Origin: Thermomonas carbonis
GTDB taxonomy: Bacteria; Pseudomonadota; Gammaproteobacteria; Xanthomonadales; Xanthomonadaceae
Length of the DNA: 64,000 bases
Direction: 5' to 3'
Assembly: GCF_014396975.1 (NCBI RefSeq)
Contig: NZ_CP060719.1
Span: forward strand, 2,390,001-2,454,000
In this document: positions 6,717 to 16,018 of the stretch, piece after piece
Layout of the letters: each line of letters opens with the position of its first letter
Numbering within the stretch: position 1 is the stretch's first letter
The notes under the pieces: generated by a model
What the model saw: the letters and a program-made list of their open reading frames with translations, nothing else
What the model was told of the DNA's origin: nothing
The model's database searches: none
Made by a program: the position numbers and the translations under genes

Positions 6717-8993
6717 ATGTTCGCCACCATCCCGAATCCGATCCCCGCGCGCATGAAAGGCGTCAACCGCGCCGAGGTCTGCGACGTCAATTTCAGTGAA
6801 TTCGTGAAGGCATGGGCTGGCACGCCGGATGCCAAGCCCGCGCCGGACGAGGCCATCCTCGATGGCAGCGCGCTGGACGCGCAGGGCTTCCGCGACCTGT
6901 TCGAGTCGCAATTGATCAGCCGGCACCTCGACCTGATGGCGCGCGTGCTGCGCGTGCAGAACAAGGTTTTCTACACGATCGGTTCCAGCGGCCACGAAGG
7001 CAATGCGATGGTCGCGCGGGCCGCGCGGCATACCGACCCCGCGTTCCTTCACTACCGCAGCGGCGGTTTCATGGCCGAACGGTTCCGCAAGCTGCCGGGC
7101 ATGGATCCGATCATGGATTCGGCGTTGAGCTTTGCTGCCAGTGCCGGCGATCCCGCCAGCGGCGGCCGCCACAAGGTCTGGGGATCGAAGCCGCTGTGGG
7201 TGCTGCCGCAGACCTCGACGATCGCCTCGCATCTGCCGAAGGCCTTGGGCACCGCGGTCGCCATCGAAGCTGCACGACGCATTGGCCACCAGTTGCCGAT
7301 CCCCGAGGACAGCATCGCGATCTGCTCGTTCGGCGATGCCTCGGCCAACCATGCCACCGCGCAGACCGCGTTCAACGCCGCCAGCTGGACTGCGTACCAG
7401 AAGCTGCCGGCGCCGGTGCTGTACGTCTGCGAGGACAACGGCATCGGCATCTCGGTGAAGACGCCGACCGGCTGGATCGGCGAGAGTTTCCGCAATCGCC
7501 CGGACCTCGATTATTTCTTCGCCGACGGCCTCGACCTGGCCAGCGGCTATGCCGACGTGCAGCGCGCCGTCGAGCATTGCCGGCGCACCCGTCGACCGAC
7601 CTTCCTGCACCTGCGCACCACCCGGATCATGGGCCACGCCGGCACCGACTTCGAGATCGAATGGCGCAGCTTCGATGAACTGTGCGCGGTGGAGGCGGGC
7701 GATCCGCTGCTGCGCTCCGCGCAGATCGCGCTGGAATCCGGCCTGATGTCGAAGGACGAGATCATTGCGTTCTACGAAGACACCAGGAAGAAGTGCTTCG
7801 CCGCGGCGGAAGATGCCGACCAGCGCCCGCGCATCGAAACCCTTGAACACGTGATGCGTCCGCTCGCGCCGTACACGCCGGACAAGGTGATGGCGGAAGC
7901 GACACGCATGCCGACACAGGATGTCAGGATCAAGGCCTTCGGCAGCGAGGACAAGCTGCCGGAGAAGCAGGTGCCCAGGCACCTTGCCATCCAGATCAAC
8001 CAGGCCTTGCACGACCTGTTCGCCAAATATCCGGAAACCATGCTGTTCGGCGAGGACGTGGCGCAGAAGGGCGGTGTTTACACGGTGACCAAGGGCCTGC
8101 ACAAGGCCTTCGGCAACAAGCGCGTGTTCAACACGCTGCTCGACGAGACGATGATCCTGGGCATGGCCCAAGGCTTCGCCAACATGGGCATGCTGCCGAT
8201 TCCGGAAATCCAGTACCTGGCCTACCTGCACAACGCGATCGACCAACTCCGCGGCGAGGCGGCCAGCCTGCAGTTCTTCAGCAACGACCAGTTCCGCAAC
8301 CCGATGGTCGTGCGCATCGCCGGATTGGGCTACCAGCGCGGCTTTGGCGGGCATTTCCACAACGACAATTCGATCACCCCGCTGCGCGATATTCCCGGTC
8401 TGGTCGTCGGTTGCGCCTCACGCGGCGATGATGCCGCGATGATGCTGCGCACCTTGACCGCTCTTGCGAAAGTGGACGGCCGAGTCAGCGTGTTCCTGGA
8501 ACCGATCGCGCTGTACATGACCAAGGACCTGTACGAAGCCGGCGATGGCCAGTGGCTCACCGAATACCCCGCGCCGGACCAGGCGCTGGTGCTCGGCGAG
8601 GAGCGCGTCTACAACGAGGACGCGACCGATTGCGTGATCTTCAGCTACGGCAACGGCATGCCGATGAGCCTGCGCGCTGCCCGCCTGATCGAGGCGAAGC
8701 ACGGCTGGAAGGTGCGCGTGGTCGACCTGCGCTGGCTGGTGCCGCTCAACCACGTGGCCATCGCGAAGCATGCGCGCGAGTGCAAGCGCATCCTGGTTGT
8801 CGATGAAGGCCGCTTCAGCGCCGGCGTCGGCGAGGGCGTGATCACCGCGATCACCGAAGCGGGGCTCGGCGGCAAGCCCGGTCGTCGCGTCTGCGGCGCG
8901 GACACGTACACGCCGCTGGCGGGTGCCGCGTTCCTGGTGATTCCGAAGGACGAGGACATCGTCGCCGCGGCGGACGTGTTGGCTGCCGGCTGA
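6717..8993 (+). CDS. Fused alpha/beta E1 component of a 2-oxoacid dehydrogenase (thiamine diphosphate enzyme)
   Basis: A 758-residue protein carrying both E1 subunits in one chain. The N-terminal half is an E1-alpha domain (YTIGSSGHEGNA near residue 83, thiamine-diphosphate segment CSFGDASANHATAQTAFNAA near 203, GIGISVKTPTGWI). The C-terminal half, from about 415, is a transketolase-type E1-beta domain (ETMLFGEDVAQKGGVY, DETMILGMAQGFANMG, IPEIQYLAYLHNAIDQLRGE). Such enzymes decarboxylate branched-chain or related 2-oxoacids and transfer the acyl group to lipoyl-E2. No E2 or E3 gene is adjacent. The ATG at 6717 has a GGGAG Shine-Dalgarno nine bases upstream; an internal ATG at 6753 is an alternative. 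Confidence 0.85.
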   Translation: MFATIPNPIPARMKGVNRAEVCDVNFSEFVKAWAGTPDAKPAPDEAILDGSALDAQGFRDLFESQLISRHLDLMARVLRVQNKVFYTIGSSGHEGNAMVARAARHTDPAFLHYRSGGFMAERFRKLPGMDPIMDSALSFAASAGDPASGGRHKVWGSKPLWVLPQTSTIASHLPKALGTAVAIEAARRIGHQLPIPEDSIAICSFGDASANHATAQTAFNAASWTAYQKLPAPVLYVCEDNGIGISVKTPTGWIGESFRNRPDLDYFFADGLDLASGYADVQRAVEHCRRTRRPTFLHLRTTRIMGHAGTDFEIEWRSFDELCAVEAGDPLLRSAQIALESGLMSKDEIIAFYEDTRKKCFAAAEDADQRPRIETLEHVMRPLAPYTPDKVMAEATRMPTQDVRIKAFGSEDKLPEKQVPRHLAIQINQALHDLFAKYPETMLFGEDVAQKGGVYTVTKGLHKAFGNKRVFNTLLDETMILGMAQGFANMGMLPIPEIQYLAYLHNAIDQLRGEAASLQFFSNDQFRNPMVVRIAGLGYQRGFGGHFHNDNSITPLRDIPGLVVGCASRGDDAAMMLRTLTALAKVDGRVSVFLEPIALYMTKDLYEAGDGQWLTEYPAPDQALVLGEERVYNEDATDCVIFSYGNGMPMSLRAARLIEAKHGWKVRVVDLRWLVPLNHVAIAKHARECKRILVVDEGRFSAGVGEGVITAITEAGLGGKPGRRVCGADTYTPLAGAAFLVIPKDEDIVAAADVLAAG

Positions 8994-9000
8994 CGCCGTT

Positions 9001-11385
9001 CTACTTCGGCTCTTTGCGCGCAGATAGCGTGGGTTTCTCGCGCTTCTTGCCGATCAGCGTGGCGGCGATGTCGCGTGGTTGCGCACTTGCCGCAGCCGCA
9101 TCGTGCGCGTGCAGGATCACCGGGATCGCCTTGCTGGTCGGCGTGCGCGCCTCGATGGCGAAACTGTCCAGCGGCACCAGCGCGTTGGTCTCCGGGTAGT
9201 ACGCCGCCAGGCAGCCACGCGGGATGTCGTAGGCCGCCAGCAGGAAACCACGCACCATGCGGCGCACGCCATCGTGATGCAGGCTCTCGATATCGACGCG
9301 CTCACCAGTCTCGAAACCCAGGCTTGCGATGTCTTCGGCATTCGCGAACAGCACCCTGCGCTCGCCGTGCACGCCGCGATAGCGATCCTGCAGGCCGTAG
9401 ATCGTGGTGTTGTACTGGTCGTGCGAGCGCACCGTGGTCAGGGTGAACACCCGCGTGTCCGGCAGCGTCGGCAAGGGATCGTCTTCGGCCAGGCCGTGCG
9501 CGAAGAAATTCGCCTTGCCGGTCGCTGTCTTCCACTGCCGAAGCGCCGCGGTGTTGGTCAGGCGGAAGCCGCCGGGCACGCGCACGCGCTGGTTGAAGTC
9601 GTGGAAGTCCTCGAACACGCGGGCGATCTGGTCGCGAATGCGGTCGTAGTCCTCGACCAGCCAGCGCCACGGCGTGTCGCTGCGCTTGCCGAGCGTGGCC
9701 TGCGCCAGCCGCGCGACGATCGCCGGTTCCGACAGCAATTCGGGCGATGCCGGCGCGTTGATGCCCGCGGAGAGGTGGACCATGCTCATCGAATCCTCGA
9801 CCGTCACCGCCTGCGGTCCGCCGGCTTGCACGTCGATTTCGGTGCGACCCAGGCAGGGCAGGATCAGCGCGTCCTTGCCATGCACCAGGTGGCTGCGATT
9901 GAGCTTGGTCGCCACGTGCACGGTCAGCTCGCAGTTGCGCAACGCGGCGTGGGTGGCGTCGGTATCGGGCGTGGCGGTGGCGAAGTTGCCGCCCATCGCG
10001 AAGAACACCTTGCCGGTGCCGTCGCGCATCGCCTCGATCGCGCCGACCACGTCCACGCCGGGCTCGCGCGGCGGCTCGAAGCCGAACACATCGCGCAGGC
10101 GGTCGAGCAGGGCGGTCGCGGGCTTCTCGTAAATGCCCATGGTGCGGTCGCCCTGCACGTTGCTGTGCCCGCGCACCGGGCAGATCCCCGCGCCATGCCG
10201 GCCGATGTGGCCGCGCAGCAGCATCAGGTTGACCAGCATCTGGATGGCCGCGACGGATCGCTTGTGCTGGGTGATGCCCATGCCCCAGCAGACGATGGCG
10301 CGTTCGGATCGCAGGAAACGTTCGCCGGCATCGCGCAAGCGGGCCTCGGACAGGCCGGATTCTTTCTCGATATCGCGCCAGTCGGCCGCCTCGATGCTTG
10401 CAAGCAGCGCGTCGAAGCCGTCGGTATGCGTTTCGATGAACACTTCATCGAGCAGCGGCGGCTTTCCCTCCGCATGCGCCCGAGCGCCGCGTTCCAGCAC
10501 ATGCTTGATCATGCCGGTGACCGCGGCGAGGTCGCCGCCGATCCGCAACTGGTAATAGTCCGAGGCGATCTTCGTCGAACCGCCGTGGAGCATTTCCAGC
10601 GCGTCCTGCGGATCGGCGAAGCGCTCCAACCCGCGCTCGCGCAGCGGATTGAATGCCAGCACGCTGGCCCCGCGGTTCACTGCGCGGCGCAGTTCGCCAA
10701 GCATGCGTGGATGGTTGGTGCCGGGGTTCTGCCCGAACACCAGGATCAGGTCGGCTTCCTCGAAATCCTGCAGGGACACGGTGCCCTTGCCGACGCCGAT
10801 CTGCTGCCCCAGCGCCACGCCGGACGGCTCGTGGCACATGTTCGAGCAGTCGGGGAAATTATTGGTGCCGAACTGGCGCACGAACAGCTGGTACAGGAAC
10901 GCCGCCTCGTTGCTGGTGCGGCCGGAGGTGTAGAAGATCGCCTCGTCCGGTGAGGCCAACGCGTTGAGCCTCGTTGCGATGAATTTGAACGCCGCGTCCC
11001 ATGAAACCGCTTCGTAGCGGTTCGTCGCCGGGTTATAGCGCAGCGGGTGGGTGAGCCGGCCCTGGTCCTCCAGCCAGTGATCGCTGTAGCGGGCGAGATC
11101 GCTCACGCTGTGCTGCGCGAAGAAGTCCGGGCCGACACGGCGGGTGGTGGCTTCGAACGCAACGGCTTTCGCGCCGTTCTCGCAGAACTCGAAGGTCGAG
11201 GTGTGTTCGCGATCCGGCCAGGCGCAGCCGGGGCAGTCGAAGCCGTCCGGCTGGTTCGCGGAAAGCAAGGTCTTCGCACCCAGCACCGGGATGTCCTGTT
11301 GCAACAGATGCTGGGTCACCGATTTCAATGCACGCCAACCACCGGCGGGTCCGTCGTACTGCGTGATCTTCCGGTCGTCGCTCAT
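9001..11385 (-). CDS. FdhF/YdeP-type molybdopterin oxidoreductase (formate dehydrogenase-like)
   Basis: A 794-residue molybdopterin-dinucleotide oxidoreductase. It opens MSDDRKITQYDGPAGGW, has FDCPGCAWPD near residue 52 (cysteines for the [4Fe-4S] region in the YdeP group), then IFYTSGRTSNEAAFLYQ, CSNMCHEPSGVALGQ, VFGQNPGTNHPRM, CPVRGHSNVQGDRTMG, and the C-terminal cofactor-binding domain with TTVRSHDQYNTTIYG. There is no in-frame TGA, so it is not a selenoprotein; cysteine sits in NMCHEPS where FdhF uses selenocysteine. The gene follows fdhD with an ATGA overlap, which fits a need for FdhD-dependent sulfuration of the cofactor. Its substrate is unproven, and YdeP homologues are linked to acid resistance. 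It converges on the E1 gene with a 7-base gap. Confidence 0.87.
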   Translation of the reverse strand: MSDDRKITQYDGPAGGWRALKSVTQHLLQQDIPVLGAKTLLSANQPDGFDCPGCAWPDREHTSTFEFCENGAKAVAFEATTRRVGPDFFAQHSVSDLARYSDHWLEDQGRLTHPLRYNPATNRYEAVSWDAAFKFIATRLNALASPDEAIFYTSGRTSNEAAFLYQLFVRQFGTNNFPDCSNMCHEPSGVALGQQIGVGKGTVSLQDFEEADLILVFGQNPGTNHPRMLGELRRAVNRGASVLAFNPLRERGLERFADPQDALEMLHGGSTKIASDYYQLRIGGDLAAVTGMIKHVLERGARAHAEGKPPLLDEVFIETHTDGFDALLASIEAADWRDIEKESGLSEARLRDAGERFLRSERAIVCWGMGITQHKRSVAAIQMLVNLMLLRGHIGRHGAGICPVRGHSNVQGDRTMGIYEKPATALLDRLRDVFGFEPPREPGVDVVGAIEAMRDGTGKVFFAMGGNFATATPDTDATHAALRNCELTVHVATKLNRSHLVHGKDALILPCLGRTEIDVQAGGPQAVTVEDSMSMVHLSAGINAPASPELLSEPAIVARLAQATLGKRSDTPWRWLVEDYDRIRDQIARVFEDFHDFNQRVRVPGGFRLTNTAALRQWKTATGKANFFAHGLAEDDPLPTLPDTRVFTLTTVRSHDQYNTTIYGLQDRYRGVHGERRVLFANAEDIASLGFETGERVDIESLHHDGVRRMVRGFLLAAYDIPRGCLAAYYPETNALVPLDSFAIEARTPTSKAIPVILHAHDAAAASAQPRDIAATLIGKKREKPTLSARKEPK

Positions 11386-12212
11386 CGTGCGGGCACCAAA
11401 CGTTGCGGATGCGCATACACCGCGCAATGCCCGTTGCGGGCGAAGCCGATCAGGCAGAGATTGGCGGATTCGGCCAGCGCGATCGCCAGCGTGGTCGGCG
11501 CGGAGATCGCCGCGAGCATGGGAATGCCGACCTGCGCGGCCTTCACCGCGAGTTCGTAGCTGGCGCGGCTGGTGACGATGGCGAATCCGTTGCCGGCGAC
11601 GATGCCAGCAGATGCCATTGCGCCGATCAGCTTGTCCAGCGCGTTGTGACGGCCCACGTCCTCGCGCACCAGCAGCAACTGACCATCGCGATCCGCGAAC
11701 CCGGCCGCATGGGTCGCGCCGGTCGCGGCGTTCAATGGCTGTCGTTCATGCAGGGCGGCGAGGGCGCGATGCAGCGAAGCTCCATCGATCCGCGTAACGA
11801 CGGTAACGCACGGCGGTGCGCGCAATACCGCATCGATATCGGCGCTCCCGCAGACTCCGCAACCGCCGTAGCCGGGCAGGTTGCGCTGGCGGTTGGCGAG
11901 CGCGGGATGACGTGCGTCCGGGATGCGCATGCGGATGCAGATGCCGTCGACGGACTCGTCGACGGCGTCGATCCGCAGTTCGCCGGCATCGGCAATCAGT
12001 GCCTCGCTCAGCGAGAAGCCGAGGGCGAGGTCGGCCAGGTCGCAGGGCGTGGCCATCAGCACAGCGAACGGCGAGTCGTTGTAATGCAGCGCGACCGGGA
12101 CTTCGCAGGCGATGTCGTCGCGCAGGTTGTGCACGCCATGCGCATCGCGCCGTTGCACGCTGCGCGGGGCGGCGCCATCGATTGTTGCGTGGTCGCGGAT
12201 ACAGGCGTTCAT
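11382..12212 (-). CDS. fdhD: Formate dehydrogenase accessory sulfurtransferase FdhD
   Basis: FdhD moves sulfur from IscS to the molybdenum cofactor of formate dehydrogenases. The protein has the family core EVPVALHYNDSPFAVLMATP, DLALGFSLSEALI, the catalytic GYGGCGVCGSAD (Cys-x-x-Cys), LLLVREDVGRHNALDKLIG and VTSRASYELAVKAA. The ATG at 12210-12212 (MNACIRDHATID) is chosen, giving 276 residues. A longer frame begins 39 codons upstream but would run into the 3' end of ygfZ, and its extra residues do not look like FdhD. It overlaps the downstream oxidoreductase gene by four bases, so the pair is an operon. Confidence 0.9.
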   Translation of the reverse strand: MNACIRDHATIDGAAPRSVQRRDAHGVHNLRDDIACEVPVALHYNDSPFAVLMATPCDLADLALGFSLSEALIADAGELRIDAVDESVDGICIRMRIPDARHPALANRQRNLPGYGGCGVCGSADIDAVLRAPPCVTVVTRIDGASLHRALAALHERQPLNAATGATHAAGFADRDGQLLLVREDVGRHNALDKLIGAMASAGIVAGNGFAIVTSRASYELAVKAAQVGIPMLAAISAPTTLAIALAESANLCLIGFARNGHCAVYAHPQRLVPAR

Positions 12213-12252
12213 CGATGCAGGATAACGCCGCACCCTTGGCGCGGCAGGCGGT

Positions 12253-13131
12253 TCAGCGGGCAAGGCCGTCGAGCAGTGGGAGTCGCGTGCAGGGCTGATC
12301 GCCGGTGGAGAATGGGCCATCGCCTGCATCGATGGGCATCACCGCAAGGCCCTCGTCGCCTTCGGCGCAGATCAACTGGCCAATGGGTCTGACGGTGGCA
12401 AAGCGACCCATTGGTGGCTCGCCTTCCATCACTTCGTCCAGTTCACCGACGCCAGCACCTTGCAAGCGCACCAACTCGCGTTTGACCTTGCCCAGGAAAT
12501 GCGTGCGCGCCACGATTTCCTGGCCGGGATAGCAGCCCTTCTTCACGCTGAAAGCGCGCAGGCGATCCAGCGAAAGCTGTTGCGGGGTCCAGGCTTCGGA
12601 CTGGTCGGCAGCCAGGCGGGGCAGGCCATGGGCGATGTCGAAGGCGCGCCAGCGGGCGGCCAAGGCTTCGTCCGGAGTTGCCTCGATGCTGCTGATGCGC
12701 AGGCAGCGAGGCCCGCCATCCACGCCAAGATCCAGCTCAATGCCGCCATCGATCGGTGCCGCGGCCGAGCCCGATGCAGCCGTCGGCGCTGCGAACTGTC
12801 CACTGATGTGAAGGTCGTCGCGCGGCTCAAGCTTCACCTTGCTGCGAAAAACGAAACGTTGCAGCTGTGTCGCCAATCCCGCCGCGTCCACATCCGGCAG
12901 CAGCAGCCAAAGGGTTTCGGCGTCGAGCCGCAGCAGGGCAAACAGGGCGATGAGGCGGCCTTTCGGGGTCAGCCAGCCGTTCCAGTGCCACTGTCCGTCG
13001 CCCAACGCGGCCACGTCGTTCATGAATTGCGCCTGCGCAAAGGCCATGGCATCGCGGCCAGAGATGGCCAGGACATCGTGGCCGGGCAGGCGGAATTCCT
13101 TGGTCGAGGCGGCTTGCGGGTTGTGGGACAT
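12253..13131 (-). CDS. ygfZ: Folate-binding Fe-S cluster assembly/repair protein YgfZ
   Basis: A GcvT-like protein of 292 residues that supports folate-dependent maintenance of certain Fe-S enzymes. The diagnostic KGCYxGQE motif appears as VKKGCYPGQEIVARTHFLGKV near residues 200-220. The N-terminal AQFMNDVAALGDGQWHWNGW and LTPKGRLIALFALL match the folate-binding half. The ATG at 13131 (MSHNPQAAST) is preferred over a frame extension 17 codons upstream that would overlap the divergent gene. It is divergent from the succinate dehydrogenase operon, whose SdhB carries three Fe-S clusters, so the arrangement places two sets of assembly functions together. Confidence 0.9.
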   Translation of the reverse strand: MSHNPQAASTKEFRLPGHDVLAISGRDAMAFAQAQFMNDVAALGDGQWHWNGWLTPKGRLIALFALLRLDAETLWLLLPDVDAAGLATQLQRFVFRSKVKLEPRDDLHISGQFAAPTAASGSAAAPIDGGIELDLGVDGGPRCLRISSIEATPDEALAARWRAFDIAHGLPRLAADQSEAWTPQQLSLDRLRAFSVKKGCYPGQEIVARTHFLGKVKRELVRLQGAGVGELDEVMEGEPPMGRFATVRPIGQLICAEGDEGLAVMPIDAGDGPFSTGDQPCTRLPLLDGLAR

Positions 13132-13149
13132 GGGGGTGGGACTTAAACT
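13121..13149 (+). promoter_or_regulatory. Candidate sigma-70-type promoter for the sdh operon
   Basis: TTGTGG (13121-13126) and TAAACT (13144-13149) are separated by 17 bases. Initiation about seven bases further on would leave only a few bases before the GTG at 13159, so the mRNA would be almost leaderless. The -35 region lies in the first codons of the divergent ygfZ. The match to consensus is moderate. Confidence 0.3.
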
Positions 13150-13158
13150 CGCGGGGTT

Positions 13159-13359
13159 GTGAATCCGTCGATCATAGGCCAATCCCCTTCCAGCCCCGAG
13201 CCCGCCGAGGCCGTGGTTCCGAGCCAGGAACCCTCGCCAACGGTTGCCTCCAAGCCTGATGCCGCCACCGACCTTGCGGTCGAGGTCGGCGGGCGCGACG
13301 GCCCCGAGCCGACGCGCTACGGCGACTGGGAAAAGAATGGCCGCTGCATCGATTTCTGA
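13159..13359 (+). CDS. DUF1674 / SDHAF4-like succinate dehydrogenase assembly factor
   Basis: A 66-residue protein whose C-terminus, GRDGPEPTRYGDWEKNGRC followed by IDF, is the conserved DUF1674 signature shared with the eukaryotic assembly factor SDHAF4 (Sdh8), which binds the free flavinated SdhA subunit and guards it before SdhB joins. The N-terminal 40 residues are Pro/Ala/Ser-rich and probably disordered, as usual for the family. It starts at a GTG and lies 47 bases before sdhC on the same strand, so it is likely the first gene of the sdh operon. The function is inferred from the eukaryotic homologue and this context. Confidence 0.85.
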   Translation: MNPSIIGQSPSSPEPAEAVVPSQEPSPTVASKPDAATDLAVEVGGRDGPEPTRYGDWEKNGRCIDF

Positions 13360-13406
13360 GACATCGCCACGCGGCGTGAGCCGCCCAGCCCGGAGAGCGC
13401 ACGCCC

Positions 13407-13817
13407 ATGGCTGCTCCTGATCCGAACGGTCGCACGCGCCCGTTGTCGCCCCACTTGGATGTCTACAAGTGGCAAGTCCAGATGCTCACCTCGATCCTGC
13501 ATCGCGCCACCGGCATCGCCCTGGTCGCCGGCATGCTCGGGCTGGTATGGGGCCTGGTCGCGCTGGCGGGTGGCGACAAGTCATGGGCGACCTTCGCCGA
13601 ATGCGCGACGTCGTTGCTCGGCAAGCTGGTGCTGCTCGGCTTCAGCTGGGCCCTGGCCTACCACCTGATCAACGGCGTCCGCCACCTGGTCCAGGACGCC
13701 GGCCACGGCTACGCGATCCCGGACTTCGTCCGCAGCAGCTGGATCTCGATCATCGGCAGCGTGGTGCTGGTCGCGGTGGTCTGGGCAATCGTGCTGATGC
13801 GCGGAGGTACCGCATGA
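13407..13817 (+). CDS. sdhC: Succinate dehydrogenase cytochrome b556 subunit
   Basis: A 136-residue membrane subunit that, with SdhD, binds haem b and ubiquinone in complex II. It begins with RPLSPHLDVYKWQVQMLTSI and LHRATGIAL, the SdhC signature whose serine, arginine and histidine are near the quinone and haem sites, followed by three transmembrane helices (about residues 34-55, 67-88 and 110-131). HLINGVRHLVQDAGHG in the second helix carries the haem-ligand histidine. Its stop overlaps the sdhD start (ATGA). Confidence 0.93.
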   Translation: MAAPDPNGRTRPLSPHLDVYKWQVQMLTSILHRATGIALVAGMLGLVWGLVALAGGDKSWATFAECATSLLGKLVLLGFSWALAYHLINGVRHLVQDAGHGYAIPDFVRSSWISIIGSVVLVAVVWAIVLMRGGTA

Positions 13818-14212
13818 GCACGCACGGCAAGGACCTGCGCACCCCGCTCAAGCGCGCCGTGGGCTTGGGCTCGGCGAAGGACGGTACCGGCCATTTCATG
13901 CTGCAGCGGATCACCGCGATCGCGCTGGTGCTCGCCGGTGCGTGGCTGATCGGCCTGCTGCTCTCGCTCAACAACACCGACTATGTCTTCGTCCGCGCGA
14001 CGGTTGCCGACCCGCTCAACGCGACGGTGCTGGTCACCTTCCTCATCGCTGCGTGCTGGCACGCCAAGCTCGGCCTGCAGGTGGTCATCGAAGACTATGT
14101 GCATGCGCCGTTGCTGGCCGGTCTGGCGCATCTCGCCAACATTTTCACCTGCGCGCTGCTGGCCATTGCCGGCGTGCTCGCGGTGCTGCGCATCGCCGCG
14201 CTGGGAGTCTGA
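13814..14212 (+). CDS. sdhD: Succinate dehydrogenase hydrophobic membrane anchor subunit
   Basis: A 132-residue anchor subunit of complex II with three transmembrane helices (about residues 32-52, 66-88 and 103-128). The segment AACWHAKLGLQVVIEDYVH matches the SdhD signature, supplying a haem/quinone-site histidine and the tyrosine-containing loop. It starts at the ATG overlapping the sdhC stop and ends three bases before the GTG of sdhA, so translation of the four structural genes is probably coupled. Confidence 0.92.
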   Translation: MSTHGKDLRTPLKRAVGLGSAKDGTGHFMLQRITAIALVLAGAWLIGLLLSLNNTDYVFVRATVADPLNATVLVTFLIAACWHAKLGLQVVIEDYVHAPLLAGLAHLANIFTCALLAIAGVLAVLRIAALGV

Positions 14213-14215
14213 TTC

Positions 14216-16003
14216 GTGTCCGCATACAAGATCCAGGAACACACGTTCGACATGATCGTGGTCGGTGCCGGCGGTGCCGGCCTGCGCGCCACCTTCGGCC
14301 TGGCCCAGAAGGGCCTGCAGACCGCCTGCATCACCAAGGTGTTCCCGACGCGTTCGCACACGGTAGCGGCGCAGGGTGGCATCTCCGCCGCGCTCGGCAA
14401 CATGGGCGAGGACGATTGGCGCTTCCACTTCTACGACACCATCAAGGGCAGCGATTGGCTGGGCGACCAGGACGCGATCGAGTACATGTGCCGCGAGGCC
14501 ATCCCGGCGATCATCGAACTCGAACACCAGGGCGTGCCGTTCAGCCGCACCGAAGACGGCAAGATCTACCAGCGTCCGTTCGGCGGCATGACCACGCATT
14601 ACGGCAAGGGCACCGCGCAGCGCACCTGTGCCGCCGCCGACCGCACCGGCCACGCGATCCTGCACACGCTGTACCAGCAGTCGCTGGCGCATGACGCGCG
14701 CTTCTTCATCGAATACTTCGCGCTCGACCTGATCATGGATGCCGATGGTGCCTGCCGCGGCGTGCTCGCGCTGGACATGGCCGAGGGCACACTGCACCTG
14801 TTCCGCGCGCAAGGCGTGGTGCTGGCGACGGGTGGTTACGGCCGCGCGTACTTCAGCGCGACCTCCGCGCACACCTGCACGGGCGACGGCGGCGGCATGG
14901 CCTTGCGCGCGGGCCTGGGCCTGCAGGACATGGAATTCGTGCAGTTCCACCCGACCGGCATCTACGGCGCGGGTTGCCTGATCACCGAAGGCGTGCGCGG
15001 CGAAGGCGGCATCCTGCGCAACAGCAACGGCGAGCGCTTCATGGAGCGCTACGCGCCGAACGCCAAGGATCTTGCGTCGCGCGACGTGGTGTCGCGCTCG
15101 ATGACCATCGAGATCCGCGAGGGTCGCGGCGTCGGCGAGCACAAGGATCACATCCACCTCGACCTGACCCACCTCGATCCGAAGGACATCCACGAGAAGC
15201 TGCCCGGCATCGCCGAGAGTGCGCGGATCTTCGCCGGCGTCGACGTCGAGAAGCAGCCGATCCCGGTGATCCCGACCGTGCACTACAACATGGGCGGCAT
15301 CCCGACCAACTACCACGGCGAAGTCGTGCAGCTGAAGAATGGCGATCCCGATGCGGTGGTGCCGGGCTTGTATGCGATCGGCGAGGCCGCCTGCGTGTCC
15401 GTGCATGGCGCGAATCGCCTCGGGTCCAACTCGCTGCTCGACCTCGTCGTGTTCGGTCGCGCGGTCGCCAACCGTTGCGCCGAAACGATCAAGCCGGGCG
15501 CGGCGCACAAGCCGCTGGCCGGCGATGCCTGCGACCAGGCGCTGGCCAACCTCGACAAGCTGCGCAACGCGCATGGCGGCACCCCGACTGCGGTGATCCG
15601 CAACGACATGCAGCGGGCGATGCAGAACGATGCCGCGGTGTTCCGCACCGGCGAGACCCTGGCCAACGGCGTCAAGGCGATCCGCGAGATCAATGCCAGC
15701 TTCGCCGACGTCAAGGTGTCCGACCGTTCGCTGGTGTGGAACTCGGACCTGATCGAGACGATGGAACTGCAGAACCTGCTGGGCCAGGCCCTGACCACGA
15801 TTGTTTCGGCCGAGAACCGCACCGAATCGCGCGGCGCGCATGCCCGCGAGGATTTCCCGGATCGCGACGACGCCAACTGGCACAAACACAGCGTGTGCTG
15901 GGTCGACGATGCCGGCAACACCCGCATCGACTACCGCCCGGTGCACATGTACACGCTCAGCAGCGATGTCGACGTGGTTCCGCCGAAGCCGCGCGTCTAC
16001 TGA
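14216..16003 (+). CDS. sdhA: Succinate dehydrogenase flavoprotein subunit
   Basis: A 595-residue catalytic subunit oxidising succinate to fumarate. It has the FAD dinucleotide fold [14 protein letters not shown] (about residues 11-24), the flavinylation site [12 protein letters not shown] with its histidine near residue 45, active-site stretches [20 protein letters not shown] and RDVVSRSM, and [13 protein letters not shown]. The length is standard. The start codon is GTG. Covalent FAD attachment would be assisted by SdhE, encoded after sdhB, and perhaps by the DUF1674 protein at the operon head. Confidence 0.95.
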   Translation: MSAYKIQEHTFDMIVVGAGGAGLRATFGLAQKGLQTACITKVFPTRSHTVAAQGGISAALGNMGEDDWRFHFYDTIKGSDWLGDQDAIEYMCREAIPAIIELEHQGVPFSRTEDGKIYQRPFGGMTTHYGKGTAQRTCAAADRTGHAILHTLYQQSLAHDARFFIEYFALDLIMDADGACRGVLALDMAEGTLHLFRAQGVVLATGGYGRAYFSATSAHTCTGDGGGMALRAGLGLQDMEFVQFHPTGIYGAGCLITEGVRGEGGILRNSNGERFMERYAPNAKDLASRDVVSRSMTIEIREGRGVGEHKDHIHLDLTHLDPKDIHEKLPGIAESARIFAGVDVEKQPIPVIPTVHYNMGGIPTNYHGEVVQLKNGDPDAVVPGLYAIGEAACVSVHGANRLGSNSLLDLVVFGRAVANRCAETIKPGAAHKPLAGDACDQALANLDKLRNAHGGTPTAVIRNDMQRAMQNDAAVFRTGETLANGVKAIREINASFADVKVSDRSLVWNSDLIETMELQNLLGQALTTIVSAENRTESRGAHAREDFPDRDDANWHKHSVCWVDDAGNTRIDYRPVHMYTLSSDVDVVPPKPRVY

Positions 16004-16018
16004 CCGGGAGCACACACC

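Noticed and set aside
5793..8360. Open frame of 855 codons on the minus strand
   Set aside because: It lies opposite the acetyltransferase, GST and E1 genes and shows only shadow composition.
9079..10953. Open frame of 624 codons on the plus strand opposite the molybdopterin oxidoreductase
   Set aside because: The minus strand encodes clear cofactor-binding motifs; the plus frame has none.
9001..11385. Possible selenocysteine formate dehydrogenase
   Set aside because: No in-frame TGA or SECIS-like need is seen; cysteine occupies the position in CSNMCHEPSG.
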